Below are positions 35,398 to 47,749 of a stretch of 64,000 nucleotides of DNA, piece by piece. Origin of the DNA: Tetradesmus obliquus (lineage: Eukaryota > Chlorophyta > Chlorophyceae > Sphaeropleales > Scenedesmaceae); the NCBI GenBank assembly GCA_030272155.1, contig CP126204.1, forward strand, positions 310,001-374,000. Reading direction: 5' to 3'. The position numbers and the translations under genes were made by a program. The stretch's first letter is position 1; each line of letters starts with the position of its first letter. The notes under the pieces are model-generated. The model worked only from the letters and a program-made list of their open reading frames with translations, made no database searches and was not told the DNA's origin.

Positions 35398-37373
35398 GGG
35401 CAAAGAGAGAGGAAGGGTCAACCAGGGAATGGACAGGGGGTGGTTGTACATGCCAGGCAGTGGGTATGCACTAGCAGGGGGCTGTACTATGCAGCAGCAG
35501 CCTGTGCATGCGGCAGGCATGCTTGCAGCTAGCCACAGACATGGCGATGCATCCCAAAATTGCAACAGTAACTATCACATACGCGGTGGGAAGCATCTCT
35601 TACCCATAGATGTGCCAGAAAGTGTGCTGATTGTATTGGAAGGGTAGGTCGATAGGATGCTTGAGCCGGGAGCAAACAGGTCAACACTAGTTGCACCAAA
35701 ATTGGAGAAGCTCGACACTGCTCCATTCTGTGCATGTGATCCCACAGAGATGATGTTGGGTAGGTTGTAGCCGCTGGGATAGTTGATGCTTGCATCTGTG
35801 TCTGCCGCCGAGTTGCCGGCAGCAGCGACAAAGAGGATGCCGGCTGTGTTGTGCGCAGAGATGGCATCGTAGAGCGTCTGCGGTTCGCAGGAAGGACACA
35901 GTACACAAGGCAGTACATGCAAACGTCAATCATTTGATCTGGCGCATGTCACTTTAGGAATAGCACCAAGCGCAACAATTAAACACCGCTCAAGTGTGAG
36001 CAAACATGCCTCAATGCACAATAGGTGCTACGGTGTGATTGTGCACGCTTGGGAACAAGCATGCTTTCTGCAAAAAAACCGCAACACGCGCCATACCTGT
36101 GAGAAGCCTCCCCCGCCCCACGAGTTTTGTGTGGCCACCAGGTTTAGGTTGTAGCGGCTCTTCAGGTCCAGCAGGTACCACAGCGCGGCTGCAGCATCTG
36201 ATATCGTGCCAGACCGGGAGCTGCAGCAGCAAATTATTGTGACAACAGCAGAAAGTGAGAGAGTGCGCAGCTGCTACCTGGTAGCAGAGTATGGTTGCAC
36301 GCAACATGATATGCTGCTGGTGGCCCACACAGCAAGGCACAGCATTGTTGCACATCATCGGCCGCATTGCTGTCCAGCTCGCATGCAAATACATGCAATC
36401 CAGCTGTATACAGCAGCAGTGCAGCAGCAGCTAAGAACACCTGGTGCCATGCATTTAACTGCGGTTATCTTGACGCTGGATTGTTGTTGTTGTCTGGATT
36501 ATTCACGACCAACAAGTCAAACACAAGGCCTGCGCCGCGCCCGCCATGCAGTTTTTCTCTCATCTGGTGCCCATGAACTTGACAGGGATGATCTTGACGC
36601 TTATATTTAGTATTGTTTGGTTCAAACCAACAAAGTCAAACACAAGGCCCATGCTGCGCCCACCATGCAGCAGCAGCAGCCTCTCTCACCTGGTGCCCAT
36701 GAACTTGACAGGGATGATCTTGACGCCTCGCTGGCACACCCCTACCACACCAACGCCGTTGTTGCCCTGGGCGCCAATGGTGCCTGCAGCAGCAGCAGCA
36801 GCAGCAGTCAGGCAATTTTGTGAGCGAGTCCATGCCGGCATTGAGGCACCCGGGCCCCAACCTGGCCTGCTGTCATGATTGCAGCTTGCAAAGACAGTAC
36901 TGCCTGCTATATTGCAGTGAGCAGCTCAAGGCGCCCTGCAGGTGGACAGCACCAAGACGGAGAAGGAGGTCAAGAAGATGCCTGAGAGCACAGCAGCCAC
37001 TGCCGCAGCCAGGAAGGTCTACAGTATGCATGCCGCACCTGCAACATGTGTGCCGTGGTCATCATAGATGTCATCATACGGCGTCTTGTCATCATTTCTG
37101 AAGTCCCATCCACTGGCATCATCAATCAGCCCGTTGTTGTCGTCATCCACGCCGTTGTTTGCAATCTCTCCAGGGTTTGTCCAGATTGCGGCCGCCAGAT
37201 CTGAATGGGTGATCTGGATGCCAGTGTCAACCTGCAGCAGTAGCAGCAGCAGCAGCAGCAGGTGATGAAGGTCCGCTTCGAGTTAAAATGCATCTACCAT
37301 GAATAACCTGCTGCCACAGGTTGGCAGTGCGCAATTCAACTGACTTGAGCACAGGCTCTGAACAACAACAGCT

Positions 37374-37442
<69 letters not shown>

Positions 37443-37649
37443 GTGACTCACCACGCCCACCACCACACCAGAGCAGTTGGTGTAACCAGCAGCCCACGCT
37501 CCTTTTGCATTAGCGCCAGCGTCAGCATCCATCATGCCCCATAGGCTGGCGTAGTAGGGGTCGTTTGTTGTCGCCTGGCTGGCGTTGAGCAGGAAGTTGG
37601 GCTCAGAGTACTCCACATATGAGTCTGCAAAACAGCAGCAGAGCATGTA

Positions 37650-37700
<51 letters not shown>

Positions 37701-39117
37701 GCATGTGGCATACGGTCAGACACCATGCAGAATACGGCGGTAGCAGCAGCAAAGATAGCCCAGCAGCGTAGTCAACCCCTTTCTCCATCCTGCCGCAGCA
37801 AGGCTTCCGTCATTCTAGAGGTTGTGCAATGTTGGAAGAGGAAGTTGGGCTCAGAGTACTCTACATAGGAGTCTGCAAAACAGCAGCGGAGCATGTAAAC
37901 AAAGTCAGGCACTCCATGCAGTGTGTGGCAGCAGCAATGGCAAAAATACTATTTTCTGCTGGTAGCTGAGCGGCAGTGTCAGCGCCCTCAAACGCGCTGC
38001 TGTGGAAGCAACGAGAAGTGCGGCCAGCTGCAGCTGTATCAACATTGATGTGTCAATAGGCTGCTGGTCCTCATCCTCACTGCATGCCTTTACAGCTGCA
38101 GACATGCTGCTGCTGCCAGCAGTGCTTGGCGGCAGCTGCAACTTACCGCCCTTGATGCTGCCCGACAGCTCCTTCAGCTTGGCCTTTGATGGCTTGCCGC
38201 CAGGTGCGGTGTCATCCACAACTTTGACCAGGTGAATGTCGCCCGTGGTGGCACCATTGCCAGCCCGCAGCAGCTTTTTGGATGTGCCCTTGCCCTTGCC
38301 CATAGCGATGCCCTTTTTGGGCATGTCGGCCCCAGGCTTGAAGAGCACAATGAGCTGCAGGCGTGCAAAGACAACACACACACAGCAGGCTAGTTTAAGT
38401 GAGGCGCACTGTGCCTCGCTGTGACAGGGAGAAAGGCACTACTAAACAATAGCTGAGAAGCAGTTGTACTTGGCGCGTAAAAGAGTTTTTTGAGCTGCAT
38501 GCCGCCGCTGCCGCAGCGGCTGTCAGGGTTGCTGCTGCTGCTGCTGCTGCTGCTGGCACTGCTGCTGCTGCCGCCCTTGAAAGTGGCGCTGCTTGCGACA
38601 ATTTGTATGGTGGATTGTGGGGATAGCACCGCAGCAGACACTTCCCAGTTGTGCTTACTAAAACAACTACTGCAACTTCTGCAACTATCCTCCAGACTCG
38701 ATTGAATCTGCCGTGTCACGGCAATGCTCAGCATAAGCTGCTGATGAATAGGCCGCTCAGGATGCATGCTGGAGATTCTGGACGCCAAAAAAATCCAGTG
38801 CCCTGCATTGTGCATAGTGTGGTGCGCTGCTGTTGTGTGTCTGGTACTGCTATAACGCTGTCAACTGCTGCTGGCTGCTGCCTTGTCCTTCACGTTCTGC
38901 TAATGCTGCTCCCAATCTGTGTGCAGTTTTATGTAAACATTTCAACCTAATTTGTCACCTCATCATCCACCATAGGAATGTCAGCTGTGTAAGGGTCCTC
39001 AACAGCTTGCAGCAGGTGCCGCATGTGCTGCTGCTCCTGCAGGGGCCTGGCACTGCACGCAAGCGGTGCTGCTACCAGTAATAAGACCGCGATACGGATT
39101 TGAATCAAGCATGCCAT
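34465..39117 (-). CDS. Secreted subtilisin-like serine protease with (Ser-Pro)n linker (704 aa)
   Basis: Exons: complement(join(34465..35354, 35604..35877, 36097..36220, 36690..36783, 37039..37231, 37452..37624, 38147..38354, 38959..39117)); phases close to 705 codons. Signal peptide: [21 protein letters not shown] propeptide follows ([15 protein letters not shown]...), then the peptidase S8 domain with the full triad: Asp182 in [12 protein letters not shown], His239 in [20 protein letters not shown], Ser407 in [13 protein letters not shown], and oxyanion Asn339 in FVAAAGNSA. After the catalytic domain (about residue 460) comes a (Ser-Pro)n linker of hydroxyproline-rich type, then a C-terminal domain of unknown kind (about 190 residues). 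It should cleave proteins outside the cell. Algal subtilases of this class include the Chlamydomonas hatching enzyme, so a role in wall turnover is possible. It is divergent from CRP3, with 1.1 kb between starts. Confidence 0.9.
36461..36605 (-). repeat. Echoes of the 3' end of subtilase exon 5 (about 120-126 bp period)
   Basis: On the minus strand the end of exon 5 ([10 protein letters not shown]) and the following intron with CCTTGTGTTTGACTTTGTTG recur once in full and once in part downstream of the genuine exon end (36690). In the full echo the donor reads CCAGATGAG instead of CCAGGTGAG, so the echo donor is dead by a single base. Confidence 0.8.
37375..37441. repeat. (CAG)n tract in subtilase intron 3
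   Basis: About 20 CAG units lie directly after the exon 3 donor (37451) as read on the minus strand, i.e. (CTG)n near the 5' end of the intron, unlike most tracts, which sit at 3' ends. Confidence 0.95.
37840..37874 (-). repeat. Echo of the 5' end of subtilase exon 3
   Basis: On the minus strand TTTGCAG followed by ACTCCTATGTAGAGTACTCT repeats the exon 3 start (37624; [12 protein letters not shown]) together with about 40 bp of the preceding intron (GGAGCATGTAAACA). After PNFL the copy diverges. Its AG is intact. Confidence 0.85.
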
Positions 39118-40256
39118 TGCTGTCGCAGAGTGGTGGGAGCTGCGTGTTAATGCGGTGCCTCAGTGGGCTGGCACCCCTGCAGTGCAGCACAAGCAGCAGC
39201 ACAAACGACAAGGTAACTTACGCCAAGCCCGCAGTGCTGTCGAAGCGCCATTAGAAAGATGGATACTTGATTTTGTAGCCCCCTCGTGTTCGCTTTGTTG
39301 CAGCGAATGGGCAGAATCGGCACATGATGCACGAAAGGAAATACAACTGGCTCGTGTGCACCCAAAGCAATACCATCCCTGAATAGTAAATTGTGAACAT
39401 GTATAAGCCAGTTTATTAACCCACACATCAGCTGCTCCTGTCAACCAAGCAGCCCATTATAATAAGCCCACCGCAAAGTCCAGATGCCACGGTCCAGTAC
39501 TCAAAGCTATAATTCTTCTCTTTCACACACAAATGGACCTGCCTTATCAGGCCCGACGCCCCAAACGCCATGCAACAGGCTGATGTCGTATGTTCATGAC
39601 TACACGTCTGTATGTTAAAATTGTATCTACCTTATGCGATATGGTACCCAAATAATGCCTGAGACACCCCACATCAGCTTCAGGCTCGTGATAAGCCAGT
39701 GTATTTTTTGCAACCCCGCGATGAACATCACCGTGAAGACTGCACCTGCAGGTAAACCCGCAAGCCTTGTGGGTCATGATGGTTTCACATCACCCAGGTC
39801 TTACTATATTTCGGTATACTTGTCATCACGCTTATTTGTTTGCAGCACGTTCCCCTACGTAGTGTAGCTACGGCCTGCGGGCATTTCCATTGAGCAACAG
39901 CTCCTCACTGAAACCAGCATCAACTTGCAATAAAGCCAAAACATACATTTTTCATGCGGTTTCAGTCGATTTGGGGGAACGACGGCCTCCAATCTTGCAT
40001 CGTGATAATCCCCTTGGTCCCTGCCACTGCTGCCGGACTGAGCTGGCCTCGAGCCACCGATTGAATTACGCAACCAAGACACTACGTCAAACGCTTAGGC
40101 CACGCTACGAATTTGGCAGGCTCAACACCGCATCCACAACAGCGTACAGCAGCATAGGCTCAGTACCAACAGCAGTAGAACAGCACTAGCAGCACAGGGC
40201 AGCACAAGGACCATTGAGCAAGCAGCAAGATAGCCACGATCCTCACAAACTAGAAT
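39118..40256. other. Divergent promoter region, subtilase / CRP3
   Basis: The two start codons face away from each other over 1.14 kb, so the region must hold both promoters. A CGGACTG half-site (reverse of CAGTCCG) at 40034-40040 lies about 217 bp before the CRP3 start, in inverted orientation compared with the other CRP genes. No gene is visible here. Confidence 0.5.
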
Positions 40257-41998
40257 ATGCAAATGGCTAGGCACGGCAGAGCTTACACGCTGCAAGTGCT
40301 GCTGGCGAGCTTGCTGTTGTGCTGCTTGGGTTCAATCAGCGCATTTGAAGAAGTCCTCGCTGTTGATACCATCACTGGTGTAACACGCCACCTCATGGCA
40401 GCAACAGCCACTCGAGAGTGCAGCACAGTGCATAGAGGTGAGCACTGCAGAACTGTTTCCTAGTTCCTTTCAAAGGACACCGCACATATGCATTGCTGTT
40501 TGAAGGCAACAGCAGCAGCAACAGCAGCGGCAGTAGCAGCAGCAGCAGCAGCAGCAGCAACAATGCGGCACAGCACACAATGATTGCACTGGGTGTGGGA
40601 ATATCATGGTCTGGTGAACAGATCAGACACAGGAAGCAGCAGCTTCACGCCAGCTTGCAACAGCAGCATCAGCAGCGTGACGTGCTTTGAACCCAACGCC
40701 TACAATCATAAACTTTTCAGCACCTGCAACAACTGCCATGGCACAAAAGCTGCAACACAGCAAACATGATGTCGAACACATCTTCTTCCTCGCTGCTGCT
40801 GCTGCTGCTGTGTGCAGCATGTTCGCGCTGCAAGCAGGTCAGCGCCAACCCCGATACACTTGCACAGCAGCTGGCGGCAGCAAACGAGCTCGGCAGCTAC
40901 ACAAAGTCAAACACAACCAGCAGCAGCAGCAAGGTGAAGACTGTCACAGTGCTGGTGTGCACCGCATGCCAGCCTGGGTTCGCGCTGCGCCGCACAGACC
41001 CCTACCCTATGCGGTAAGTTGGCATGCTGCAAGTGCACAGGCTTCAGCACATGTGTGCAACACCATCACAGCCATTTCTTGATCTACAACTTAGTGCTCA
41101 TCATGCTGCAGCCAGAGCTGCATGCCGCAGCACCGCTCTCCTCTGATCACTGCCCGTCCTTCACTCTCCTCTGGGTGCCGTCATCCATGTGCGCTGCCTG
41201 TGTACTGCGCTGCCGCCGAACAATCGCAGGTGCGACTGTGCACCCGGGCTTGCGCCTGACGGCGCCGGCGGCTGCATGCCATGCCCCAAGGGCAGGTTCT
41301 GGTGAGGCGCCTGGTGTGCAGCACGTCCCGTGTTTCTGCCTGTTTGTCTTTGCCTGTGTGCGACAGGCTGTTTGCCATGCCCCAAGGGCAGGATCTGGTG
41401 TGTGCAGAGCTTGCTGTGTCTGTGCCTGTTTGCGGCATGCTGCGTGCCATGCCCCGAGGGCAGATTCGAGTGAGGTGGCCACTGTGTGCAGCACTAGTGG
41501 CCTTTTTGCAGTTGTAGGTGCTATGCAGCTGGTGGACAGCAGCACAAAAAGGCACTACAGGGTTGCAGAGTGTGTTTCTCCACTGCCTGGCCTGTTGCCA
41601 CTGCCGCCGCCTCCGCTGCTGCTGCTTCTGCTGCTGCAGTTCTGGCCCTGTGAAGACTGAGAAGGGCGTCGTGACTGGCTCCAGTGACCCCAGCGCCTGC
41701 TGCTGCATAAAATGACTTTCCTTGACCCTGCAACTCTTGATCAGCAGGCACGGAGGCAAGCTGTGTTGCACGCATCTGGGTGTTGTAAACTAAGCCCTGC
41801 AATCATAGGTTTTCATGTTCACTGCTTGGCCCGCCGCTGCTGCTGCTGCTGCTGCTGCAGTTCCGGCCCTGTGAAGACTGAGAAGGGCGTCGTCACTGGC
41901 TCCAGTGACCCCAGCGCCTGCCCCTTTGGCCTGACCACCATCACGCAAGGCGCGAGAAGCAAGATGCAGGTAGGAGGAGCACGGGCAAACCGCGATAT

Positions 41999-42032
<34 letters not shown>

Positions 42033-42994
42033 GCATGTATGGTTCGTATGCATGGTTTGAGCAGTGTCGTTGGTAGCGACGCGTTGCTGGGTGTTGCCGC
42101 GGCACGCCTCAACCTCACTGAACTTGCTCTGCCTTTGCCTGGGGTTGGCTGACTGCAGATGTACCTGCGCTGTATGCTTCTGGAATTTGTGTGTGGTGCA
42201 TGGCGCTGCCTGTGAATTGCACCTCCCCTGCCTGCGCTGTGTGTTTCTGTGCTTGACTGCTGTGCATGGCGCTGCCTGCCATGACGCTGCCTGTGATTGC
42301 ACCTGCCCTGCCTGCGCTGTTGGAACCGAGTTTGCATTGTACATGTGAGCAATGGACTGAAGTGGGTGTCACAATGAATGCTGCGTGCTGTTGAATCTGC
42401 GTGCAGTGCATGACGCTGCCTGGCTATGGCCGCAAATCCAACCGGGAGCCTGGCACTGGCACACTGGCCCTGGAGTCTGAGCTGTGCAGCCTGGGAACCT
42501 ACAACTCAGGTAAGGGCCAGCTACTGCTGCTGCTGCTGCTGCTGCCAGCCGCCGGCAGCCACCCCCCTACTGCTGAGTTATCACTACTGTTCATGCGGCT
42601 GTGGGTGACAACATGCAGTGGACATTCGCTTACCCTCCGGACGTGTGGTCGGTATACATACCGCTACATACCGCTCTGGAAGTGATACCGGGCCATAGCT
42701 GTGCATGCGTGACTGCTGTATGTGTTTGTATCATGCGCTGCAGGCGGCAACACTGGCGGCTGCCAGCAGTGTGGCAATGCCATGACCACCAGGAGTGAAG
42801 GCAGCGCCAAGAAGGAGGAGTGCGGTGAGCAGCAGCAGCAGCAGCAGCAGCTGCAGCAAATGCATGACAAGGCAGGTGCCGTGTTATGTGGTTAGCCGTA
42901 TCAAAGAAGCAGGTCAGCACTGCTGTGAACTTGCTACTTGCACCACGCGATGATGCCTGCTCTTTGCGCTTGCCTGTCTCTTGGCCTGCTAATC

Positions 42995-43034
<40 letters not shown>

Positions 43035-45129
43035 CACAGTCGCCCCCAAGGGCCATTTCACCTACAACGGCATCGCCAAGAAGTGCCAGAAGGTGAGGCG
43101 GCAAGTTGTGGGGAGTGCTGGAATTGGCCATGCACTGCTGGGGCTGTCAATCCCACGGCCACTGCATGCTGCTGCTTGCACATATTGAGCCGCCGCCGCA
43201 TCAGAAGTGTCACTGCAACATCATGCCGTCTGCTGCTCCTGCTGCAGGGCACCTATTCCTCAGATTTCAACGATCAGTCCTTCTGCACCAAGTGCCCCAA
43301 AGGCATGACCACAACAGACGAAGGCAGCATCGACGCCATGGCCTGCTCTTATGCGCAGCGCGGCATGTTTGTGTCGACAAATGGCGAGGGCGTTGAGTGC
43401 CCAGTGGATACGTATAACGACGCAGAGCGCATGGATACCTCATGTATTGTGTGTCCTTTTGGACTGAAGACGGAGACCACGGGATCAGAGGGAGTGGCCA
43501 TGTGCCTGGCGCCCCCTGGCTGGGAGCTGAGGTGAGCCCTCTGCGCTCTGTTGATCCCCCCCAAATCGTGAAAAACGTGTAGACACTTTGAATGTTGAAG
43601 TTTGGGTTGAGATGAGCGCGCTGACACTGCTTGAGACTGCACATGTGCATTGCCTGCCACAACGTGCATGGTGCTGTGGTGGCAGCTGATCGGCTGTGAC
43701 GAACGAGCCCTGTGGGTGTGGGGTTGCCATGTGCCTGGCACCCCCAGGCTGGGAGCTGAGGCGAGGGCGCTGGCTTGTCTGAAGTGCACATGACGTTGCG
43801 CGCCACACTGTGCATGATGCTGAATCAACAGCTGAGCAGCTGACAAGCAATCCCTGGTTATGGAGCCGCCTTGTAGTTGTGTGGGAGCCGCCTCGGCGCC
43901 TTCAGGCTGGGAGCTGCGGTCAGGCTGGTGACTATGCAAGCGACTGTATGTACATGTACTGTGGAGTGTAGTCGTCTGTGTGGAGCTGTCATGCCAGCTT
44001 CCCAGCTGCCAGCGAGTCATGCATCTTGATGCTGTTGCGCTGGTTCCGGCGCAGGCGTGCAGCGGCATTACTGCGCAATGTGGGTGAAGCATGTGTGGGC
44101 AGCACCAAGGTTCCTGTTGCGCTCAAACCTATTTACCAAACACCCTGTACAACACCCCGCGCTATCGTTTAGTATCATTCATGCATGTATGGTTGTTGTG
44201 CAGGGAGTGGGAGGGTGCTCTCACCATCACCCCTTGCAGGCTGGGCTGGTACAAGGACGGCTGGAACAAGAACCCCTGCGTACCCGTGAGTTGTAAAGCA
44301 TTTTCAGTACAGTGGCTTCAGGCTTTCCATGTTGCAAAGGTTCCCCCATAGTCATGCATAAGCTCAGGGAGCAGCAAGTCCTGCAGCTCATGTACTGCAT
44401 GTGCCCCTGAGGGCTTTGTGCAGTCTGCTAGCCCTTGTGTATCTGCACCTGCTGAACTGTACAAATATGTTTTGCTGGGAACTGCAGCTGTGCTGTAACT
44501 GTGTGGCATTGCTACTTCCCCCACTCAATAGCCAGCAGATGCCATGCACTCCGCGCCTGTGCAGCAGTCACTTAGCGGCACAATCCTGCTGCATGACCGC
44601 CTGCCCTGTGCTGTACCCCTGCTGCTGCATCACCCCCATCCTTTCCACAGTGCGGCCAAAACATCGACACTGATGGAGAAGGCACTCCCTCCATCGACGG
44701 CTGCTTCATCCCCCCCGGCTACGGATCTGTTGTCGATCAAAACGGCATCATACGCGCAGAGCTTTGTGTGGAGAACAGATTCGGCTACAATGGCCGCATG
44801 TACCAGATACAGTCGGCCTTTTGCCAGGCCTGTGATACCAACACATTCACAAGAGATGTGCTGACTGGGACGCCGGCTGCAGCTGGCTACACTGTGCCTG
44901 AGGATTGCCTGGTGATGCCTGGCTGGGGCATCGACATAACACTTACTGCAGTACCCTGCAAGATTGGTGAGTGGTGGGTGGCTGCAGTGCATTAAGGCCT
45001 GTTGACACGTGTGCCAGAGCTATGTGTAAGCAGATTAAATACATGTGGACACAGCTGGCGCTTGATGTTTAGGTGGGTTAGTCGCACATGCGATCTGAGC
45101 TTTTGGTTGTGTACTGCTCTTGACATGTA

Positions 45130-45212
<83 letters not shown>

Positions 45213-45328
45213 AGGCACGTACAACGAGGGCCTCAACCGCAAGCTGTGCCAGCCCTGCCCCACACTGTTCACCACGCTGTGGGAGCGGGCCAACAGCTCC
45301 ACTCACTGCGTGATCAAGCCGGGCTGGT

Positions 45329-45364
<36 letters not shown>

Positions 45365-45544
45365 TTATTTTACAACATATGTTTGATACATGCTAGCAAG
45401 AGCCCCTTTGTGATCAAGCCGGCCTGATGAGAAGTGCCAGCAGCAGCAGCAGCAGCAGCAGCATCTGAAAGCATATTTTTCATATGTGTTGGGAGCTAGC
45501 TGCTAGTTTTGGCCAATTTGCGATCAAGCTGGGCTGGTACGCAG

Positions 45545-45578
<34 letters not shown>

Positions 45579-47675
45579 TGCAGCAGCAAACCTGCGAGCC
45601 TGCCAGCCGCGTGACCGCAGCACACCTGGCTAGTGCCAGTAGGTTGATCCTGCACTACATTACGGCATGGCCTTGACTGGGACTATACTGTCCACCCTGG
45701 GCAGCTGCTCTGCCCCTCGTGCGCAGCTGACCATTTGCAGCCTGCTACTGCTGCGGTGACGCTGTTGTTGTGCATCCGCGTGTTTGGAGGGCCATACACA
45801 CAACATTGAGCCTGCCCAAGCCCTGTGGCCTGGGTACCTTCTCAGCAGCTGACTGTTAGCTCTTGGTCTTTGTGCACTTGCTGTATCAAACAGGGCCATG
45901 GACACAGCGTTGAACCTGCCCAAGCCGTGTGACCTGGGCAGCTTTTCAGCTGGAGGTTCCCTGGCAGACCCAGGGTGTGTGTGCAGGCCTTGCCCTCCAG
46001 GCTACACCACACAGACAGACCAGTCGATTGCCGAATGGGAATGCAACGGTGAGCTGCTGCTGCTAGTGATGCTTCTGCAGCTGCTACCAACATCACTGGC
46101 GTGCCTGTCTTACAACACCCTCACTAGCTGCAACTATGGCTCTGTTGTCTTCCTGCAGCTTGCACTGTGGATCATGGCAGCACCAGCTGTGGATTCTGCC
46201 ACTACCATTTGGCATGTGGCACTCAGCTACCACCATCGCTTGGCCTATTTTGCGACAAACTCACTAGCTGCAATCATCTTGCCTGTGGCTCTGCCTGCAT
46301 CCTGCAGTGTGCATTGCGGGCCACGGCAGCGCCAGCTGCAGCTATTGTCCTTATGACACCTTCAGCACAGGGGGCCACCACACAGAGCTCAACTGCTGGC
46401 CCTGCCCTGCTGGCACTACCAGCAGCAGGATGGCAGAAGATGATACACGCTGCCTTGCTACCATGGTGGATGCTGACAACGATTACTTTCCACTGAGTGA
46501 TGAAACCAAGTGGATGCCACAAGCTGGTGTGGAAAGCGGGATGGTTTGTAACCGCGCGTGTGATGACAGCGCGGCTTGCATTCTGTACAGATTTAGGTGA
46601 GATGCAGGTGCTGTAGCGGCTGATGGCATGCACATGTCTGAGGGGTATTCGCGAGGCGCTGGCAAGCGACAGATGACGCTTCATGCCATCCACATAATCA
46701 CCCATGCTGTAGCAGCAACCAGTGCAGGCGAGATGGGCTGCGGGTTCAGCTGGTTGCCAGGCGCATGCTCCTGTGTGGGTGTTGCTTTGAAGCTGTTACG
46801 CACCTTGCAACTTGTTGCGAGTATCTAGGTGTGCATCCAGCAGTCTGGCTTTTGCCACCAATAGGTGCATCTAGCGGTGAAGCTGTGCAGTTGGCACTGA
46901 TTCGATTGCTTGTCTGCTGCCGCTGCCTGCTGTTGCCATCCGTCTGTCCATCTGGGTTCCTCAGCTCCAATGTCAATGGTGAGCTCAGCATACTCGACTG
47001 CCATTGCTCAGCTGCAGCCTAGCCCTCTTATAACATGTTGTAACACGTTGCACAGCAGCCTGCATGTATGCCAAAGCAACGTCGACGTATGTGAATGGCC
47101 AAGCTCACACGATCTATGCTTCCCGTCATGCCAAGCAGCCTGCTCAACCAAACAGCATGCAGCCCTGTTGCACATACCTAGGAGCGTACGGCAGTTCTCG
47201 CCCCACCCTGCTGCTGCTGCTGCTGCTGCTGCTGCACAGGCCCGCCGGCATGCCAGCTGTTGCTTGAAGACCCGGCAGGGCAGCAGCTCATTGGCCTCAA
47301 GGCAGGAGGTGGCATGGACTATGTGATGTACACAATTGATGAAAACTTGGCAGTCGGTGTGCTGCTGGCTGAGCATGCTGACAAGACCCCTGAGCAATGC
47401 ATGGCAGCATGTGCCACCAACGGCTGCGAGCTGGTTAGTATGGCGCTACCCAACATGCCTGATGCTCCTGGACCGGTAAGGCGCCTGTACAGATGAAGCA
47501 GCGGTTTGTCGATGCTGAATGTGTTTCAGCGCTTGAACGTGATGGCGCCTGCAGCAGCCCATAGCATGCAGCAACAGGTGGGATGAGCGCAATCCAACAC
47601 CTGCAGAGGCAGCTTACCCGTGCCGTGCTCAGGTTTTGGTGCTGTCAGCATGATCTGGTGTCGTGGTCCACTGAA

Positions 47676-47749
<74 letters not shown>

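Noticed and set aside
37780-37874. A second functional exon 3 of the subtilase
   Set aside because: Only the first about 12 codons are repeated; it then diverges without a donor, while the copy at 37624 continues in phase to the catalytic Asp exon.
40766-41013. Alternative CRP3 start at MMSNTSSSSLLLLLLC, which looks like a signal peptide
   Set aside because: The Leu run is a CTG tract just before the acceptor at 40818. Exon 1 (40257-40437) carries a proper signal peptide and the family box ECSTVHR, and joins in phase.
45120-45386. Poly-Cys, poly-Ala, poly-Leu and poly-Ser ORFs over CTG/CAG tracts here and elsewhere
   Set aside because: These come only from reading the trinucleotide runs in different frames; neighbouring splice sites show that the tracts are intronic.
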